This document shows, in pieces, positions 16,776-26,042 of a stretch of 53,484 nucleotides of DNA. Every line of letters starts with the position of its first letter. Within the stretch, counting starts at the first letter, position 1. Under the pieces are notes generated by a model. The model was given only the letters and a program-made list of their open reading frames with translations, ran no database searches and had not been told where the DNA came from. Source of the DNA: Thermoplasmata archaeon (GTDB taxonomy: Archaea; Thermoplasmatota; Thermoplasmata; Halarchaeoplasmatales; Halarchaeoplasmataceae); NCBI GenBank assembly GCA_003551675.1, contig PUNG01000033.1:1-53484 (forward strand), written 5' to 3'. A program made the position numbers and the translations under genes.

Positions 16776-18221
16776 ATGAAATTTGAGATAGGTCTTAGTT
16801 TTGACGATGTACTCCTCGCCCCCAATAGGACTGAATTAGAAAGGGATGAGGTTGATACGTCAGCCAGGTTGGCCGAGAGTATAGAGATGAAGATTCCAGT
16901 CATTAGTTCTCCCATGGACAAAGTTACGGATGACAAGATGGCGATAGCCATGGCCAGAGAAGGAGGTCTAGGCGTTATCCACCGGAATATAGACATTGAA
17001 GAGCAGGTAGAGATGGTCAAAAAAGTCAAAAGATCTGAAAACTGGATCATCCGTGATCCCTACGTGGTATCTCCGGAAATCAAAGCCAGGAAGGCAAAAG
17101 AGCTCATGGATGAAAAAAATATATCCGGCCTGCCGGTGGTGAAGGGGAACGAACTTCTGGGCATAGTTACAAAAAGAGATCTTCGTTTCGAAACTGAATT
17201 AGACAAAGACGTTGACGAAGTTATGACTCATGAGTTGATAACTGCTGCATCGGACACAAGTATGGAAGAGGCTAAATCGATACTCAACGAGAATAAGATA
17301 GAAAAACTTCCTCTGGTTAACGAAGAAGGCAGATTGGAAGGTTTGATCACGGTTAGGGATATCGAGAAGAAAAAGCAGCATCCTCAGGCGACTATGGATG
17401 ATAACGGCCAACTCATGGTTGGTTCCGCAGTGGGCCCAGATGAGTTCGAGAGGGTCGAAGAACTGGTCAAAGCAGGAGTTGATCTTATAGTGGTGGACAC
17501 CGCCCACGGCAATTCTGAATTCGTTATCAACGCAACGAAAGATATTGTGGAAAGTTTTGATATAGACGTAATGGCGGGGAATGTAGCAACCACCGAAGGG
17601 GCGGAAGCACTGATAGATATAGGTGTGGATTCACTTCGTGTGGGTATAGGCCCGGGATCCATTTGTACTACCAGAATAGTTTCGGGTATCGGTGTTCCAC
17701 AGGTCACTGCCATACAGGCGGTCTATGAGGCTTCCCAAGAAAACGGTGTCTCGGTGGTGGCTGATGGAGGTATAAGATACAGCGGAGACGCCGCCAAAGC
17801 CCTAGCCTGCGGCGCAGATTGTGTTATGCTAGGAAATATGTTAGCCGGTACTGAAGAATCTCCTGGCCGAGTCGTCTTCCGTGGAGGAAGGAAATACAAG
17901 GAATACCGAGGCATGGCATCTATCTCAGCTTTAGAAAAACGAGAGAAAAATAGGTATGGTCAAGATTTTGAAAAAAGGGAGGAATATGTGCCTGAAGGCG
18001 TTGAAGGTCTGGTGCCCTACAAAGGCACCGTCTCCGAGGTACTCCACCAGCTGGTTGGAGGCATACGGTCAAGCATGGGTCATCTTGGAGCTAGGACCAT
18101 AGAAGAGATGCGTGAAGCCGAGATATACAGGATATCAGAAGGTGGAAAACAAGAGAGCTATCACCACAACGTGGAGATAACCGAAGACACCCCTAACTAT
18201 CACTGGAGAGGAAGGAGATAA
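16776..18221 (+). CDS. guaB: IMP dehydrogenase with CBS domain pair
   Basis: Oxidises IMP to XMP with NAD, the committed step to GMP. The 481 residues form the usual TIM barrel interrupted by two CBS domains at about 93-200, which in other IMPDHs bind adenine and guanine nucleotides and tune activity. The catalytic loop GPGSICTTR has Cys297; the later flap region containing GAR and the YRGMASISA motif are present. A TATA-like TTATTAACC about 30 bases before the ATG and the absence of a ribosome site suggest a leaderless message. It starts a purine-rich region. Confidence 0.97.
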   Translation: MKFEIGLSFDDVLLAPNRTELERDEVDTSARLAESIEMKIPVISSPMDKVTDDKMAIAMAREGGLGVIHRNIDIEEQVEMVKKVKRSENWIIRDPYVVSPEIKARKAKELMDEKNISGLPVVKGNELLGIVTKRDLRFETELDKDVDEVMTHELITAASDTSMEEAKSILNENKIEKLPLVNEEGRLEGLITVRDIEKKKQHPQATMDDNGQLMVGSAVGPDEFERVEELVKAGVDLIVVDTAHGNSEFVINATKDIVESFDIDVMAGNVATTEGAEALIDIGVDSLRVGIGPGSICTTRIVSGIGVPQVTAIQAVYEASQENGVSVVADGGIRYSGDAAKALACGADCVMLGNMLAGTEESPGRVVFRGGRKYKEYRGMASISALEKREKNRYGQDFEKREEYVPEGVEGLVPYKGTVSEVLHQLVGGIRSSMGHLGARTIEEMREAEIYRISEGGKQESYHHNVEITEDTPNYHWRGRR

Positions 18222-18250
18222 AGGCGATACAAAGCAGATAAAAATTATTT

Positions 18251-18733
18251 CTATTCGATCCGCCCGGATATCTTTTCATCATCCCTTTTTATACTCTCAT
18301 TTAGGTCTTTTTGATATCCCCTGACCCTACTCTTTATGTCTTCACTTTTCAATCCCAATATCTTCGCCGCCGCTAATGCGGCATTTTTGGGTTCTAGTAC
18401 CACCATAGGAGCAACACCAGACGGCATCCTGAGTGAAGAATAGATGTCCTTGCCCGCGAATGTGCTGGAGGAAGGCGGACAAGTGATAACTGGATTTTCC
18501 GTGTTTCCGTCGATGACACCACACAGTGCATTAGATCTTCCGGCGACCGCGATGTAAACGACGTCCTCTTCTTTGGAATCATACTCTTCAAGTACGCCCA
18601 AAGCGAATTCCGGGGCTTTGTGCGCCGATGCGACCCTGTATTCATGAGCTATACCGAATTTCTTAAGGTACTCTCCTATCTCACTGGCAAATTCTTTGTC
18701 TTTTTTCGAACCCATTATTATAGGAACTATCAT
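18251..18733 (-). CDS. purE: AIR carboxylase, class II PurE
   Basis: The 160 residues include MGSKKD, the SAHKAPE motif and a core reading AGRSNALCGVIDGNT followed by PVITCPP. Bacterial class I PurE has AGGAAHLPG at that point, whereas AGRSN and CPP are the marks of class II enzymes, which carboxylate AIR directly with CO2 and need no PurK. No purK is found in this window, in agreement. I prefer the ATG at 18733, six bases after GGAGGT, to the ATG at 18739 which abuts it. PurC lies directly upstream on the same strand. Confidence 0.93.
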   Translation of the reverse strand: MIVPIIMGSKKDKEFASEIGEYLKKFGIAHEYRVASAHKAPEFALGVLEEYDSKEEDVVYIAVAGRSNALCGVIDGNTENPVITCPPSSSTFAGKDIYSSLRMPSGVAPMVVLEPKNAALAAAKILGLKSEDIKSRVRGYQKDLNESIKRDDEKISGRIE

Positions 18734-18746
18734 CTTCATACCTCCA

Positions 18747-19709
18747 TCATTCTACTAGTCCTTTTTTTTCTAAGCGTTTATAATCTTCGCTTATCAATTC
18801 ATCGAGAGGTTTGACATCGAAATGCCTCTCTCCGGTCCATTCATTACAGGCTGACTTGTACATGTCTGAGACAAAATTGATCAGGTCTTCAGGAAGCTCT
18901 GGAGGTTCCGGCCATTCGTCTTTAGGCAGATCTTCTTCCTTAGCCTTCTCTATTTCTTCGCTCCAATCCGTTTTTCTATAGTATCTTCTCAACATCTCCT
19001 TGCTCAATTTTACTCCTTTGTATTCAAATCTGTCTTCATCCAAAGTGCCTAATATATCGGCTAACATCAGATATCCGTTCCTATCTAGAGCTGTCTCCAT
19101 CTTGCCGTCAAGATGTTTCCATCCCAGATCGTTAGCTCTTTGGTTGATGAAATCATTTATTTCCAATGCTTTCTCTTTGATCCCATCGATCCTTTTTTCA
19201 TCGAACCCTGTATGTTCTTTCACTTCTTCTAAATTTTTGAAGTACCTATCGAATTTCTCGTACTTGGTACTGAAATCGATTATAGGTGGATCGAGTTTTT
19301 CGTTTACTTCCGGATATGATTTTAGCCCTAGATCTTTAGGTTCTATCTCTCCTTTCTCCAACCTTCTAAATACGGAGCTTCCTTCTCCAAGATAATTTCT
19401 GTAGATGATCTCAAGCGGTACCATCATGTTTTTAGGCTCTCCAGGTAGTTCATCGGTGATAACGTTCACGATCTTAACTTTCATCTCATCTCTATTTTCC
19501 AACTCTATGAAATGAGTCTTCACGCCCGATTTTTCTAACTCTTTGAAATTGTAAGCACCCATAAGACAGAGAGCTTCGCCTTTTCCTTCTATCTCATCCG
19601 GCATCTTACCGTAATCAAAGATGCTGTACCTGTCGCTGAACTCGAAGACACCTATTCCTTCTTCTTCACCGGCTTCTTCAATAACCTTCAAATCCTTAAC
19701 TGATCCCAT
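18747..19709 (-). CDS. purC: SAICAR synthetase
   Basis: Joins CAIR and aspartate with ATP to make SAICAR. The 320 residues show the family's core: GSVKDLK at the start, VFEFSDRYSIFDYGKMPD, the LEIIYRNYLGEGSS motif, and the later KMETALDRNGYLMLADILGT. It is longer than bacterial PurC (about 240) because of a C-terminal extension seen in several archaeal forms. The ATG at 19709 has GAGG six to seven bases upstream; a TTG at 19721 lies before that site and is less likely. It runs into purE with an 8-17 base gap, so both are one operon. Confidence 0.93.
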   Translation of the reverse strand: MGSVKDLKVIEEAGEEEGIGVFEFSDRYSIFDYGKMPDEIEGKGEALCLMGAYNFKELEKSGVKTHFIELENRDEMKVKIVNVITDELPGEPKNMMVPLEIIYRNYLGEGSSVFRRLEKGEIEPKDLGLKSYPEVNEKLDPPIIDFSTKYEKFDRYFKNLEEVKEHTGFDEKRIDGIKEKALEINDFINQRANDLGWKHLDGKMETALDRNGYLMLADILGTLDEDRFEYKGVKLSKEMLRRYYRKTDWSEEIEKAKEEDLPKDEWPEPPELPEDLINFVSDMYKSACNEWTGERHFDVKPLDELISEDYKRLEKKGLVE

Positions 19710-19754
19710 ATATATCCTCAATTTTTTGGAGATATAAGTGCCTTATAAACCTTT

Positions 19755-20606
19755 TCAATCCTGTTTTGAAAATATCCTTCCTAATTTCATACCTACGGCT
19801 ATACCCATGCCCCAACAGAGGGATGTCTGTCTGTATGTTCCCAGCACATTACTGCCCACAACAAAAAGGCCGGGGAATTCTGTAGTTCCAGTTGGGAAAC
19901 TGATCTCATTATCATCAATATCAAGGTCTAGGATGTTCGGCTCTCGTCCTATGGCTGTTATGACTAGATCCGCTAATATCTTTTCTTGATCGTACTGGAC
20001 GATAAAATGATCTTCAGTTCGGCATATCTCTTCCGGCTCACCCATCCTTTCTTCGATACCTTCATATTTTGCTTCTTTTATTAGGACTGGTAAAGCACTC
20101 GGTTCACTCCTCCGCGATATGATCACGTCGCCCCCCAGTCTGTTTACTCTTAAGGCATAATCATATGCGGCGTCACCTCCTCCGATGATCACTACTTTTT
20201 TTCCCGAGTGATCGCGCCATCTAGGATGATAGATTTCCTCTTGGAATCCTAAAGATCTAGGCGTGGTTCCTGTGGCTAGAACCAGATATTCCGTCTTATG
20301 ATATCCCTTATCAGTTACCAATCCAAATCCGTCATCGATATTTTCTATGTTCTCAACCTCGGTATAACTCAACGGTATATCGTACCTTGAGATTATATCC
20401 TCTAATCCTTTTACCATATCTCTTCCGTCTTTTCCAACGAGGCCAGGAAGATTTTCTATTTTATTGGCTTGGCGTATAAGGCCGCCTATTTCTTCTTTCT
20501 CCAAGACTAAAATATCTTTTATACCTTCCCGGATACACTGCTGAGCGGCGGCGATTCCTGCTGGACCCGCACCGACTATAGTAACCTTTCTTTTAATTCC
20601 TGACAT
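19755..20606 (-). CDS. FAD/NAD(P)-dependent oxidoreductase, thioredoxin-reductase fold without the CxxC
   Basis: The 283-residue flavoprotein has an N-terminal FAD-binding GAGPAGIAAAQ, a central NAD(P)-binding IGGGDAAYDYALRV and a C-terminal GLFVVGSN. The overall plan is that of thioredoxin reductase. However the redox CxxC that should follow the NADPH motif is absent, as in ferredoxin/flavodoxin-NADP reductases of this fold and YumC-like enzymes. The partner is unknown. I placed the start at the ATG at 20606, after GGAGATACTAAC; it still overlaps the isochorismatase gene by 31 bases. Third gene of a radical SAM, isochorismatase, flavoprotein set. Confidence 0.83.
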   Translation of the reverse strand: MSGIKRKVTIVGAGPAGIAAAQQCIREGIKDILVLEKEEIGGLIRQANKIENLPGLVGKDGRDMVKGLEDIISRYDIPLSYTEVENIENIDDGFGLVTDKGYHKTEYLVLATGTTPRSLGFQEEIYHPRWRDHSGKKVVIIGGGDAAYDYALRVNRLGGDVIISRRSEPSALPVLIKEAKYEGIEERMGEPEEICRTEDHFIVQYDQEKILADLVITAIGREPNILDLDIDDNEISFPTGTTEFPGLFVVGSNVLGTYRQTSLCWGMGIAVGMKLGRIFSKQD

Positions 20607-21217
20607 GTTAGTATCTCCGCTATCCCGTGGCATAAAGAATTTAAACAGGAGACATGAGTTTTTTCAGTAGCGGTAGCCGTTCCGTCGGCTAAAAATAAAA
20701 TCCTAAGATCTCTTACAAAGCCGTCTCTTGCCGTGGTGGCGCAGCACATGTCGGTCATCACACCTCCTATCACGATATTTTCAACCCCTTCTAATTTATC
20801 TTCAAGATCGGTCCTGTAAAATGAAGAATATCTGGGTTTTACTACGACCTCTCCTTTCACCTCGATCCGAGTGTCTAATTCCGCTAGAGGACCTTCTCTG
20901 ATTATGTCCCTCCACCACTCATCCATTATCCCTTCATCTCCTTCCTCTTGTACGGTCCTGGTGTAAACTATCTCTCCTCCTTTTTCGTCAAAAAGAGCTA
21001 TGAGCTCGTTGAGGTTATCAATTATGGTCTCACCCGCGGGCAGATGTGCGTGCGAACTAGGAGAAAGAAAATATCTTTGCATGTCTATTACCATAAGTGC
21101 GGTATCTTTTAGCCTCAAGTCTCCAGGCCATCTCTTCCTGAATGGAAGTTCATCAAGCCATTTATCCGCTTTCTTTTCCAGTCCTTTTTGATCCATCTCT
21201 TGATAATACATGTTCAC
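20576..21217 (-). CDS. Isochorismatase-family cysteine hydrolase
   Basis: The 213 residues contain the Asp-Lys-Cys triad of the family: Asp in LMVIDMQRYF, Lys in VVKPRYSSF and Cys in GVMTDMCCATTARD. Members include nicotinamidases and carbamoyl or ureido hydrolases; the metal-binding His pair typical of nicotinamidase is not obvious, so the substrate stays open. The GTG at 21217 overlaps the upstream stop as GTGA and lies seven bases after GAGG; an ATG at 21211 is the alternative. It is coupled to both neighbours. Confidence 0.87.
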   Translation of the reverse strand: MNMYYQEMDQKGLEKKADKWLDELPFRKRWPGDLRLKDTALMVIDMQRYFLSPSSHAHLPAGETIIDNLNELIALFDEKGGEIVYTRTVQEEGDEGIMDEWWRDIIREGPLAELDTRIEVKGEVVVKPRYSSFYRTDLEDKLEGVENIVIGGVMTDMCCATTARDGFVRDLRILFLADGTATATEKTHVSCLNSLCHGIAEILTCQELKERLL

Positions 21218-22122
21218 GCACTTCCCTCTTCGTGTTCATCGAAGTGGTAAAGCAGTATCTGACCGCAGTTGCTCTTTATATTGTTCTCCTCCAGTTCTCC
21301 TACGCTCAGATGCAACTCAAAGGGGCCTTCTTCCAATTCTTCGATGACAGGATATTCATGGCTTTCATCCTCCGTGAAAACATTGATCAGGTCGTTATCT
21401 CTTGCATTACAAGTAGGGTTCAAAGGTGTTATCTTCACCGCAAAAACTTCAGGATCGAAGATATCTTCTAATTTTTTAGGATCGATCTGATCGTTTTCAG
21501 ATAGCGCAAAATTCAAAGTAATTTTTCGCCCTCCTACATAGAATTCTTTTCCATACTTTGCTATCTTGCCGAGACCCCATTTTTTGTCTGGCATAAGATG
21601 ATCTCTTTGCTCGTCACTGGTGGAATGTATTGAAAATTGAAGCTGAAATCTGCCTTCATATGCTTTATGATTCAATCTTTTCAACCCTTTGAACCAATCT
21701 TTAGTACCATCTGGGGCGATGGTAGAAACGCAGGGCATGTAATTTGAGGGAGCGTACTTTTCTCGGATCTCCTCTATGGTATCTATTACTGCTTTGTTCA
21801 AAGCCGGATCACCTATCCTGGCGAACTGAACTTTGAACTTATTAGAATTTAATGCATCTTCAGAACCGTGATTCTCCACCAGATAATCTACCTGTTTCAT
21901 CATCTCATCTTTGCTGAGCAATCCCTCATAAAAGCGATTCGCATCACAAAATTTACAATTCAAAGGGCAGCCCGAAAGACTAGAAAGTATAAGGACCCAT
22001 TTGTCCCTTCTCTTCTCAGAACTACCTAGAGACTCCACGAATTCAACATACTTCCCTTTACCAAGGTCCGCAAGATAAGCGGTAGCTATCTTTTCATCAC
22101 CTCTTTTCTCTAATATTTCCAT
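21214..22122 (-). CDS. RlmN/Cfr-like radical SAM protein lacking one catalytic Cys
   Basis: The 302 residues hold the SAM 4Fe-4S motif CPLNCKFC (Cys52, Cys56, Cys59) and, near the end, NCGQI with Cys286, matching the methyl-carrying Cys of RlmN and Cfr (CGQL). SIHSTSDEQRDHLMP also matches that family. The second catalytic Cys, which in RlmN lies just before the cluster as LCVSSQVGC, is Ile here (LILSSLSGC). So it is unlikely to be a standard 23S rRNA A2503 methyltransferase. The ATG at 22122 follows GATGAGGTGCAAAG. It leads an overlapping three-gene operon. Confidence 0.82.
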   Translation of the reverse strand: MEILEKRGDEKIATAYLADLGKGKYVEFVESLGSSEKRRDKWVLILSSLSGCPLNCKFCDANRFYEGLLSKDEMMKQVDYLVENHGSEDALNSNKFKVQFARIGDPALNKAVIDTIEEIREKYAPSNYMPCVSTIAPDGTKDWFKGLKRLNHKAYEGRFQLQFSIHSTSDEQRDHLMPDKKWGLGKIAKYGKEFYVGGRKITLNFALSENDQIDPKKLEDIFDPEVFAVKITPLNPTCNARDNDLINVFTEDESHEYPVIEELEEGPFELHLSVGELEENNIKSNCGQILLYHFDEHEEGSA

Positions 22123-22286
22123 CTTTGCACCTCATCAGCGGAGCTTTACCAATAGTATTTATCTACGTCACGTGAACGGAACAGTTGTGTACATCATAAA
22201 GAAGTTATTTAAGTTTACGTTTGTATCGTTTATCGTTATATGATGGGATAAATTTTATCTCCCTCTTTTTCATTCTTTGTTTTGGT

Positions 22287-22523
22287 ATGAGAACACCTAG
22301 AGACGTATTGAACGAGCTGAAGTGGAGAGAAAAGGAAGATCTAGAAAGAGCGACGATCTATTACGTTCACCGCGGCGCCCCAGGAGACTTTAGAACCATG
22401 CAGGGTTCAGAGATCGAAGACCTCGGGAGATCTTTCATCAAGTGCGTAGGGGGCCATATCCCCTACCATCGTATCTTCAAGATAGTGTATGATGGGGACG
22501 TGTTGTTGGAAAGGAAGCGATAG
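22287..22523 (+). CDS. DUF504/UPF0248 family small protein
   Basis: The 78-residue protein matches the archaeal UPF0248 family: MRTPRDVLNELKW at the start, TIYYVHRGAPGDFR, and IPYHRIFKIVYDGDVLLERK at the end. It is thought to be an RNA-associated domain because it also occurs fused to other RNA proteins; function unproven. I used the ATG at 22287, where homology begins, not the ATG at 22221. The upstream ATAAATTTTAT is about 30 bases away, so the message may be leaderless. Confidence 0.87.
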   Translation: MRTPRDVLNELKWREKEDLERATIYYVHRGAPGDFRTMQGSEIEDLGRSFIKCVGGHIPYHRIFKIVYDGDVLLERKR

Positions 22524-22540
22524 TGCAGTTATTGTAAAAA

Positions 22541-23167
22541 TTAAAGACTTTCCATCAGCTCTTCCATCTTTTCTCTCAACCGTTCATTACGCATAGAATT
22601 GGTGATATCCCCTCTTGTCTTTTCCACCAAGTTCCTAGCCATATCCTGTTTGTTCTTTATGGGTAGTAGCGCGTTTGGATACTCGAACTCCATCAGCATG
22701 TTCTTTATCTCTTCCATCTTCAGGTGTAACTCTCTAGCTTTTTCGATATTACCTTTGGCTAATTCGTCCAACACCATCCTTCTGAGTTCACCGACTACAT
22801 CAGCTAGGCCCAGCACATACGAACTTGGAGTGACGTCCAATTCTTCCGGTGATTGAAGCGCCTCACCTTTACTTATGGACCAAAGTATGTGTGCTTCCGC
22901 GAACTCTTGAAATCCGTTCCGCAAAAATCCGGAATGATATAGATCGGGATGGTCCTCGACTATGCTTTTTATTTTGGAGACTTCTTCTAGAGCTTCCTGT
23001 AATTTTTCCCGACTATTTATCCCTCTATGCAGGTCTTGGATCACATTTTTAGAGATCCTTCTTATGGCTCTAGAGGATTTCATCACCAGTTCTCGAACAG
23101 TATCTTTATCATCCAGCTGTTCATCTATACTTTCAACTATTTCCTTAAGGTTCTCTATCTCACTCAT
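22541..23167 (-). CDS. Translin family protein
   Basis: All-helical protein of 208 residues matching archaeal translin: YVLGLADVVGELRRMVLDEL, the segment LLMEFEYP-like MEFEYPNALLPIKNKQDMAR and the final VEKTRGDIT. Translins form octamers that bind RNA and DNA; together with TRAX they degrade small RNAs in eukaryotes, and archaeal homologues bind RNA. No TRAX partner is seen. Its ATG overlaps the purD stop by one base (TGATG), so it is translated with purD. Confidence 0.85.
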   Translation of the reverse strand: MSEIENLKEIVESIDEQLDDKDTVRELVMKSSRAIRRISKNVIQDLHRGINSREKLQEALEEVSKIKSIVEDHPDLYHSGFLRNGFQEFAEAHILWSISKGEALQSPEELDVTPSSYVLGLADVVGELRRMVLDELAKGNIEKARELHLKMEEIKNMLMEFEYPNALLPIKNKQDMARNLVEKTRGDITNSMRNERLREKMEELMESL

Positions 23168-24498
23168 CAGTTCTCTCCTCTGATTTTTTTCATGTTCTCC
23201 AACTTACGCTGTATGCTTTCAGGTTTACCGATATCGTGTCTCATCTGTATATCGTCGCCTTTCACGTGGTCGAGGGCGCGCTCACTGACCGCCTCCGCCT
23301 CTTCTAATCGTTCTGAATAACCCACCACAGCCAACGATCGTGAAGTGGTGGTATAGATCTCTCCGTCTTTTTCGTCTACGGAAGCGTAGTAGAGTTGTGC
23401 ACCTTCCTCCTCTACAGCTTCTTCGTTCACAACCACTTTGTTTCCCCCTTGAGGATCGATGCCGTAACCTTTCGGTACGACGTATTTGCATACGCTAGAT
23501 TTTTTTTCAAAGGATACATCTAAGCCAGATATGTCGCCTTCAGCTATCTTATCACAGAGTTCAACGTAATCGGACTCCAACAGCGGTAGAACGTTCATAG
23601 CTTCAGGATCACCCCATCTGCAGTTGAATTCAATTATCTTCGGTCCGTTCTTGGTGAGCATGAACTGTCCGTAAAGAACTCCTTTGTAGGGCCTACCGTC
23701 TTTTCTCATCGCTTCAAGCGTTTCTTTGATTATCTCCACACTTTCGTCGTAAATGGATTGGTCCAAGAAGGGCAGAAGTCCATCGGCCTGGGAATAAGAT
23801 CCCATACCTCCTGTGTTCGGTCCTTCATCACCTTCGAACAATCGTTTATGGTCCTGGACCAAAGGCATAGGTATTATGTTCTTTCCATCGGTGAAAACTT
23901 GAAGAGTGTATTCTTCACCGATGAGCCTTTCCTCTAAAACGACCTTGGGTTTACCGCCTATACTTTCTTCTAAAACTTTCTCGCAGTATTCGATCACTTC
24001 TCTCTTATTTTCAAGGTGCTCTCCCATCACTTTCACACCTTTTCCTCCAGTCAGCCCCACGGGTTTGACTGCTAATTCTCCTTCATAATGTGCAAGAAAG
24101 TCTTCTATCTCTTCTATATCATCGAACACCTCAAATTCCACTCTACCTGGAAGATCATATCTGGCCTGTAGATCTCTCATAAATTCTTTAGATGTCTCTA
24201 TTTCAGCAGCATTTTTGTCTGGACTAGCACACTTGATGCCTTTCTCTTCCAACGCATCGACTATGCCTTTACCGAGAGGCGCTTCGGGTCCAACTACTGC
24301 CAACTCAACACCTTTTTCTTCAGCCCACTCGACCACTTTTTTGATCTCCGAACCACTTTCGATGAAGTATTCTTCAGCCAATCTTGCTATACCTGGATTT
24401 TTGTTACCCATTACTGCATAGATCTCTGCTTCGTTCTTGGCTAGAGTTCTGACCATGGTGTGTTCTCTTGCTCCTCCTCCTACAGTGAGTACTTTCAT
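23167..24498 (-). CDS. purD: Phosphoribosylamine-glycine ligase
   Basis: Makes GAR from phosphoribosylamine, glycine and ATP. The 443 residues have the N-terminal GGGAREH motif, the ATP-grasp region (VKPVGLTGGKGVKV, EFNCRWGDPEAM) and the typical length. Promoter-like CCTTATATCCC about 30 bases upstream and no ribosome site suggest a leaderless start at the ATG at 24498. It is followed by and coupled to translin. Confidence 0.96.
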   Translation of the reverse strand: MKVLTVGGGAREHTMVRTLAKNEAEIYAVMGNKNPGIARLAEEYFIESGSEIKKVVEWAEEKGVELAVVGPEAPLGKGIVDALEEKGIKCASPDKNAAEIETSKEFMRDLQARYDLPGRVEFEVFDDIEEIEDFLAHYEGELAVKPVGLTGGKGVKVMGEHLENKREVIEYCEKVLEESIGGKPKVVLEERLIGEEYTLQVFTDGKNIIPMPLVQDHKRLFEGDEGPNTGGMGSYSQADGLLPFLDQSIYDESVEIIKETLEAMRKDGRPYKGVLYGQFMLTKNGPKIIEFNCRWGDPEAMNVLPLLESDYVELCDKIAEGDISGLDVSFEKKSSVCKYVVPKGYGIDPQGGNKVVVNEEAVEEEGAQLYYASVDEKDGEIYTTTSRSLAVVGYSERLEEAEAVSERALDHVKGDDIQMRHDIGKPESIQRKLENMKKIRGEN

Positions 24499-24573
24499 GT
24501 TATCAAGCCTGTAATGATTTATGGGATATAAGGTTTATTTCTTATCAAAGCGAAAAACAGGCTTAGCCCTTTT

Positions 24574-25995
24574 TTACATAAGATCATCGAGTATTTTTGG
24601 TATGTACTCGATTATGTTTTCAGGAAGCAGACCCCATGAATACTCTTTAAAAGCTTCATCACCTGCGGACCCCATGATATAAGCCCCAACTCTTGCGGCT
24701 TTGAAAGGCTCTAAACCTTTGCTCATGAGTGCACCTATGATACCGCTGAGCGTGTCTCCCGTGCCTCCAACCGTCATAGCTTGATTACCGAAGTCGTTCC
24801 ATTTATTTTCATATCCTTGGGTTATGTAGTCCTCTTCTCCCTTGACGAGAAGCGTAACTTCATTTTCTAGGGCGAACTGATCAGCATTTTCTTTTAGACT
24901 TTTACTTCTTTCGTTACTTGTTAGCATCTTAAATTCTCCACGGTGCGGTGTGAGTACCGTGCTGGCGTTATATTCTAGACCTCTTTTACAAACTTTCAAG
25001 GCATCGGCATCTATCAGTAACGGCTTTTCCACCTGATCTATTATATCCTCAACAGCCTTGAGCGTTTTCTTTCGTGTTCCTAGTCCTGGTCCTATGATCA
25101 TCGAATCACACTCATGAGAAAGTTCCAATATATCATCGATGTGGCGCGGTTTCAAATTTTTACCCGACATAGGATGAACTATGAAGTTCGCTGAAAAACC
25201 AGCTACCGTATCGGATATAGAAGAGGGAACGGCGAGTAGTACCAAGTCCGCTCCACTACGATAAGCTGCCTTTCCTGCAAGAACCGGTGCCCCTATATAG
25301 GGACCTCCTCCTACTATGAGCAGTTTCCCGTTATCCCCTTTATGAGAATCCTTTTTTGGTTGAGGATAAAGCAACATCTCTCCTGGTCCCGTGTGATCTA
25401 CAGCTTTTTCAGGTATCCCTATTTCTTTGACGACGATCTCTCCACAATTTTCTCGAGACATACCCTTTTTTACGTCATGAAAAGTCACTGTGATCTCTGG
25501 CTTCACGGCAAGGTCCGCTCCTAGACCGCTGGGAACGTCCACAGAAACAACGGTATTCGAACGCTCGTTAAGTTTTTTTATTATGATTCGATATGGTTCT
25601 CTGATCTCACCCTTTATACCTGTACCTAGTAGAGCATCTACTAGTATAGTGTCCTCGCTTATCTCTAATTTGTTTGGATCCTCTTCTACGATGATTTGTG
25701 AGTCTAGGGCGTCAAGATTTTTTTGGGCTATATCGCTCTTAACGCTTCCTTCTCCTTTGATCAGAAAAACCGTGATATTTTGTTTATCCCGCTCCTCCGC
25801 AAGATACCGTGCTGCCACATATGCGTCACCGCCGTTATTACCGGTCCCACAGTAAAATATAACAGTTTCTTCAGAAAATCTTTCTATGATCTCTTGAGCT
25901 AAGCTTCTACCGGCGTTCTCCATGAGTTGAAGGGGAGGAACACCCCTGTATTCCGAATTCTTATCGATAACGGCTACTTCTTCGAAGGGTAACAT
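24574..25995 (-). CDS. nnr: Bifunctional NAD(P)HX epimerase / ADP-dependent dehydratase
   Basis: Repairs hydrated NADH and NADPH. The N-terminal YjeF epimerase domain (about 1-210) has LMENAGRSLA, YCGTGNNGGDAYVAARYL and VDVPSG. The C-terminal ribokinase-like dehydratase domain (about 215-473) has KLLIVGGGPYIGAPVLAGKAA and the phosphate-binding TVGGTGDTLSG. The fusion is usual in prokaryotes. It is a single gene between purD and the site-2 protease on the same strand with 75- and 47-base gaps, so probably transcribed alone. Confidence 0.94.
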   Translation of the reverse strand: MLPFEEVAVIDKNSEYRGVPPLQLMENAGRSLAQEIIERFSEETVIFYCGTGNNGGDAYVAARYLAEERDKQNITVFLIKGEGSVKSDIAQKNLDALDSQIIVEEDPNKLEISEDTILVDALLGTGIKGEIREPYRIIIKKLNERSNTVVSVDVPSGLGADLAVKPEITVTFHDVKKGMSRENCGEIVVKEIGIPEKAVDHTGPGEMLLYPQPKKDSHKGDNGKLLIVGGGPYIGAPVLAGKAAYRSGADLVLLAVPSSISDTVAGFSANFIVHPMSGKNLKPRHIDDILELSHECDSMIIGPGLGTRKKTLKAVEDIIDQVEKPLLIDADALKVCKRGLEYNASTVLTPHRGEFKMLTSNERSKSLKENADQFALENEVTLLVKGEEDYITQGYENKWNDFGNQAMTVGGTGDTLSGIIGALMSKGLEPFKAARVGAYIMGSAGDEAFKEYSWGLLPENIIEYIPKILDDLM

Positions 25996-26042
25996 GTTCT
26001 AGAAAAGAAGAACGGAGCATAAAAAGACTTCGTTTTTTAAAC

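Noticed and set aside
22247-22259. Short palindrome GATAAA-T-TTTATC before the DUF504 gene
   Set aside because: Only six-base AT-rich arms overlapping a TATA-like box; expected by chance in this base composition.
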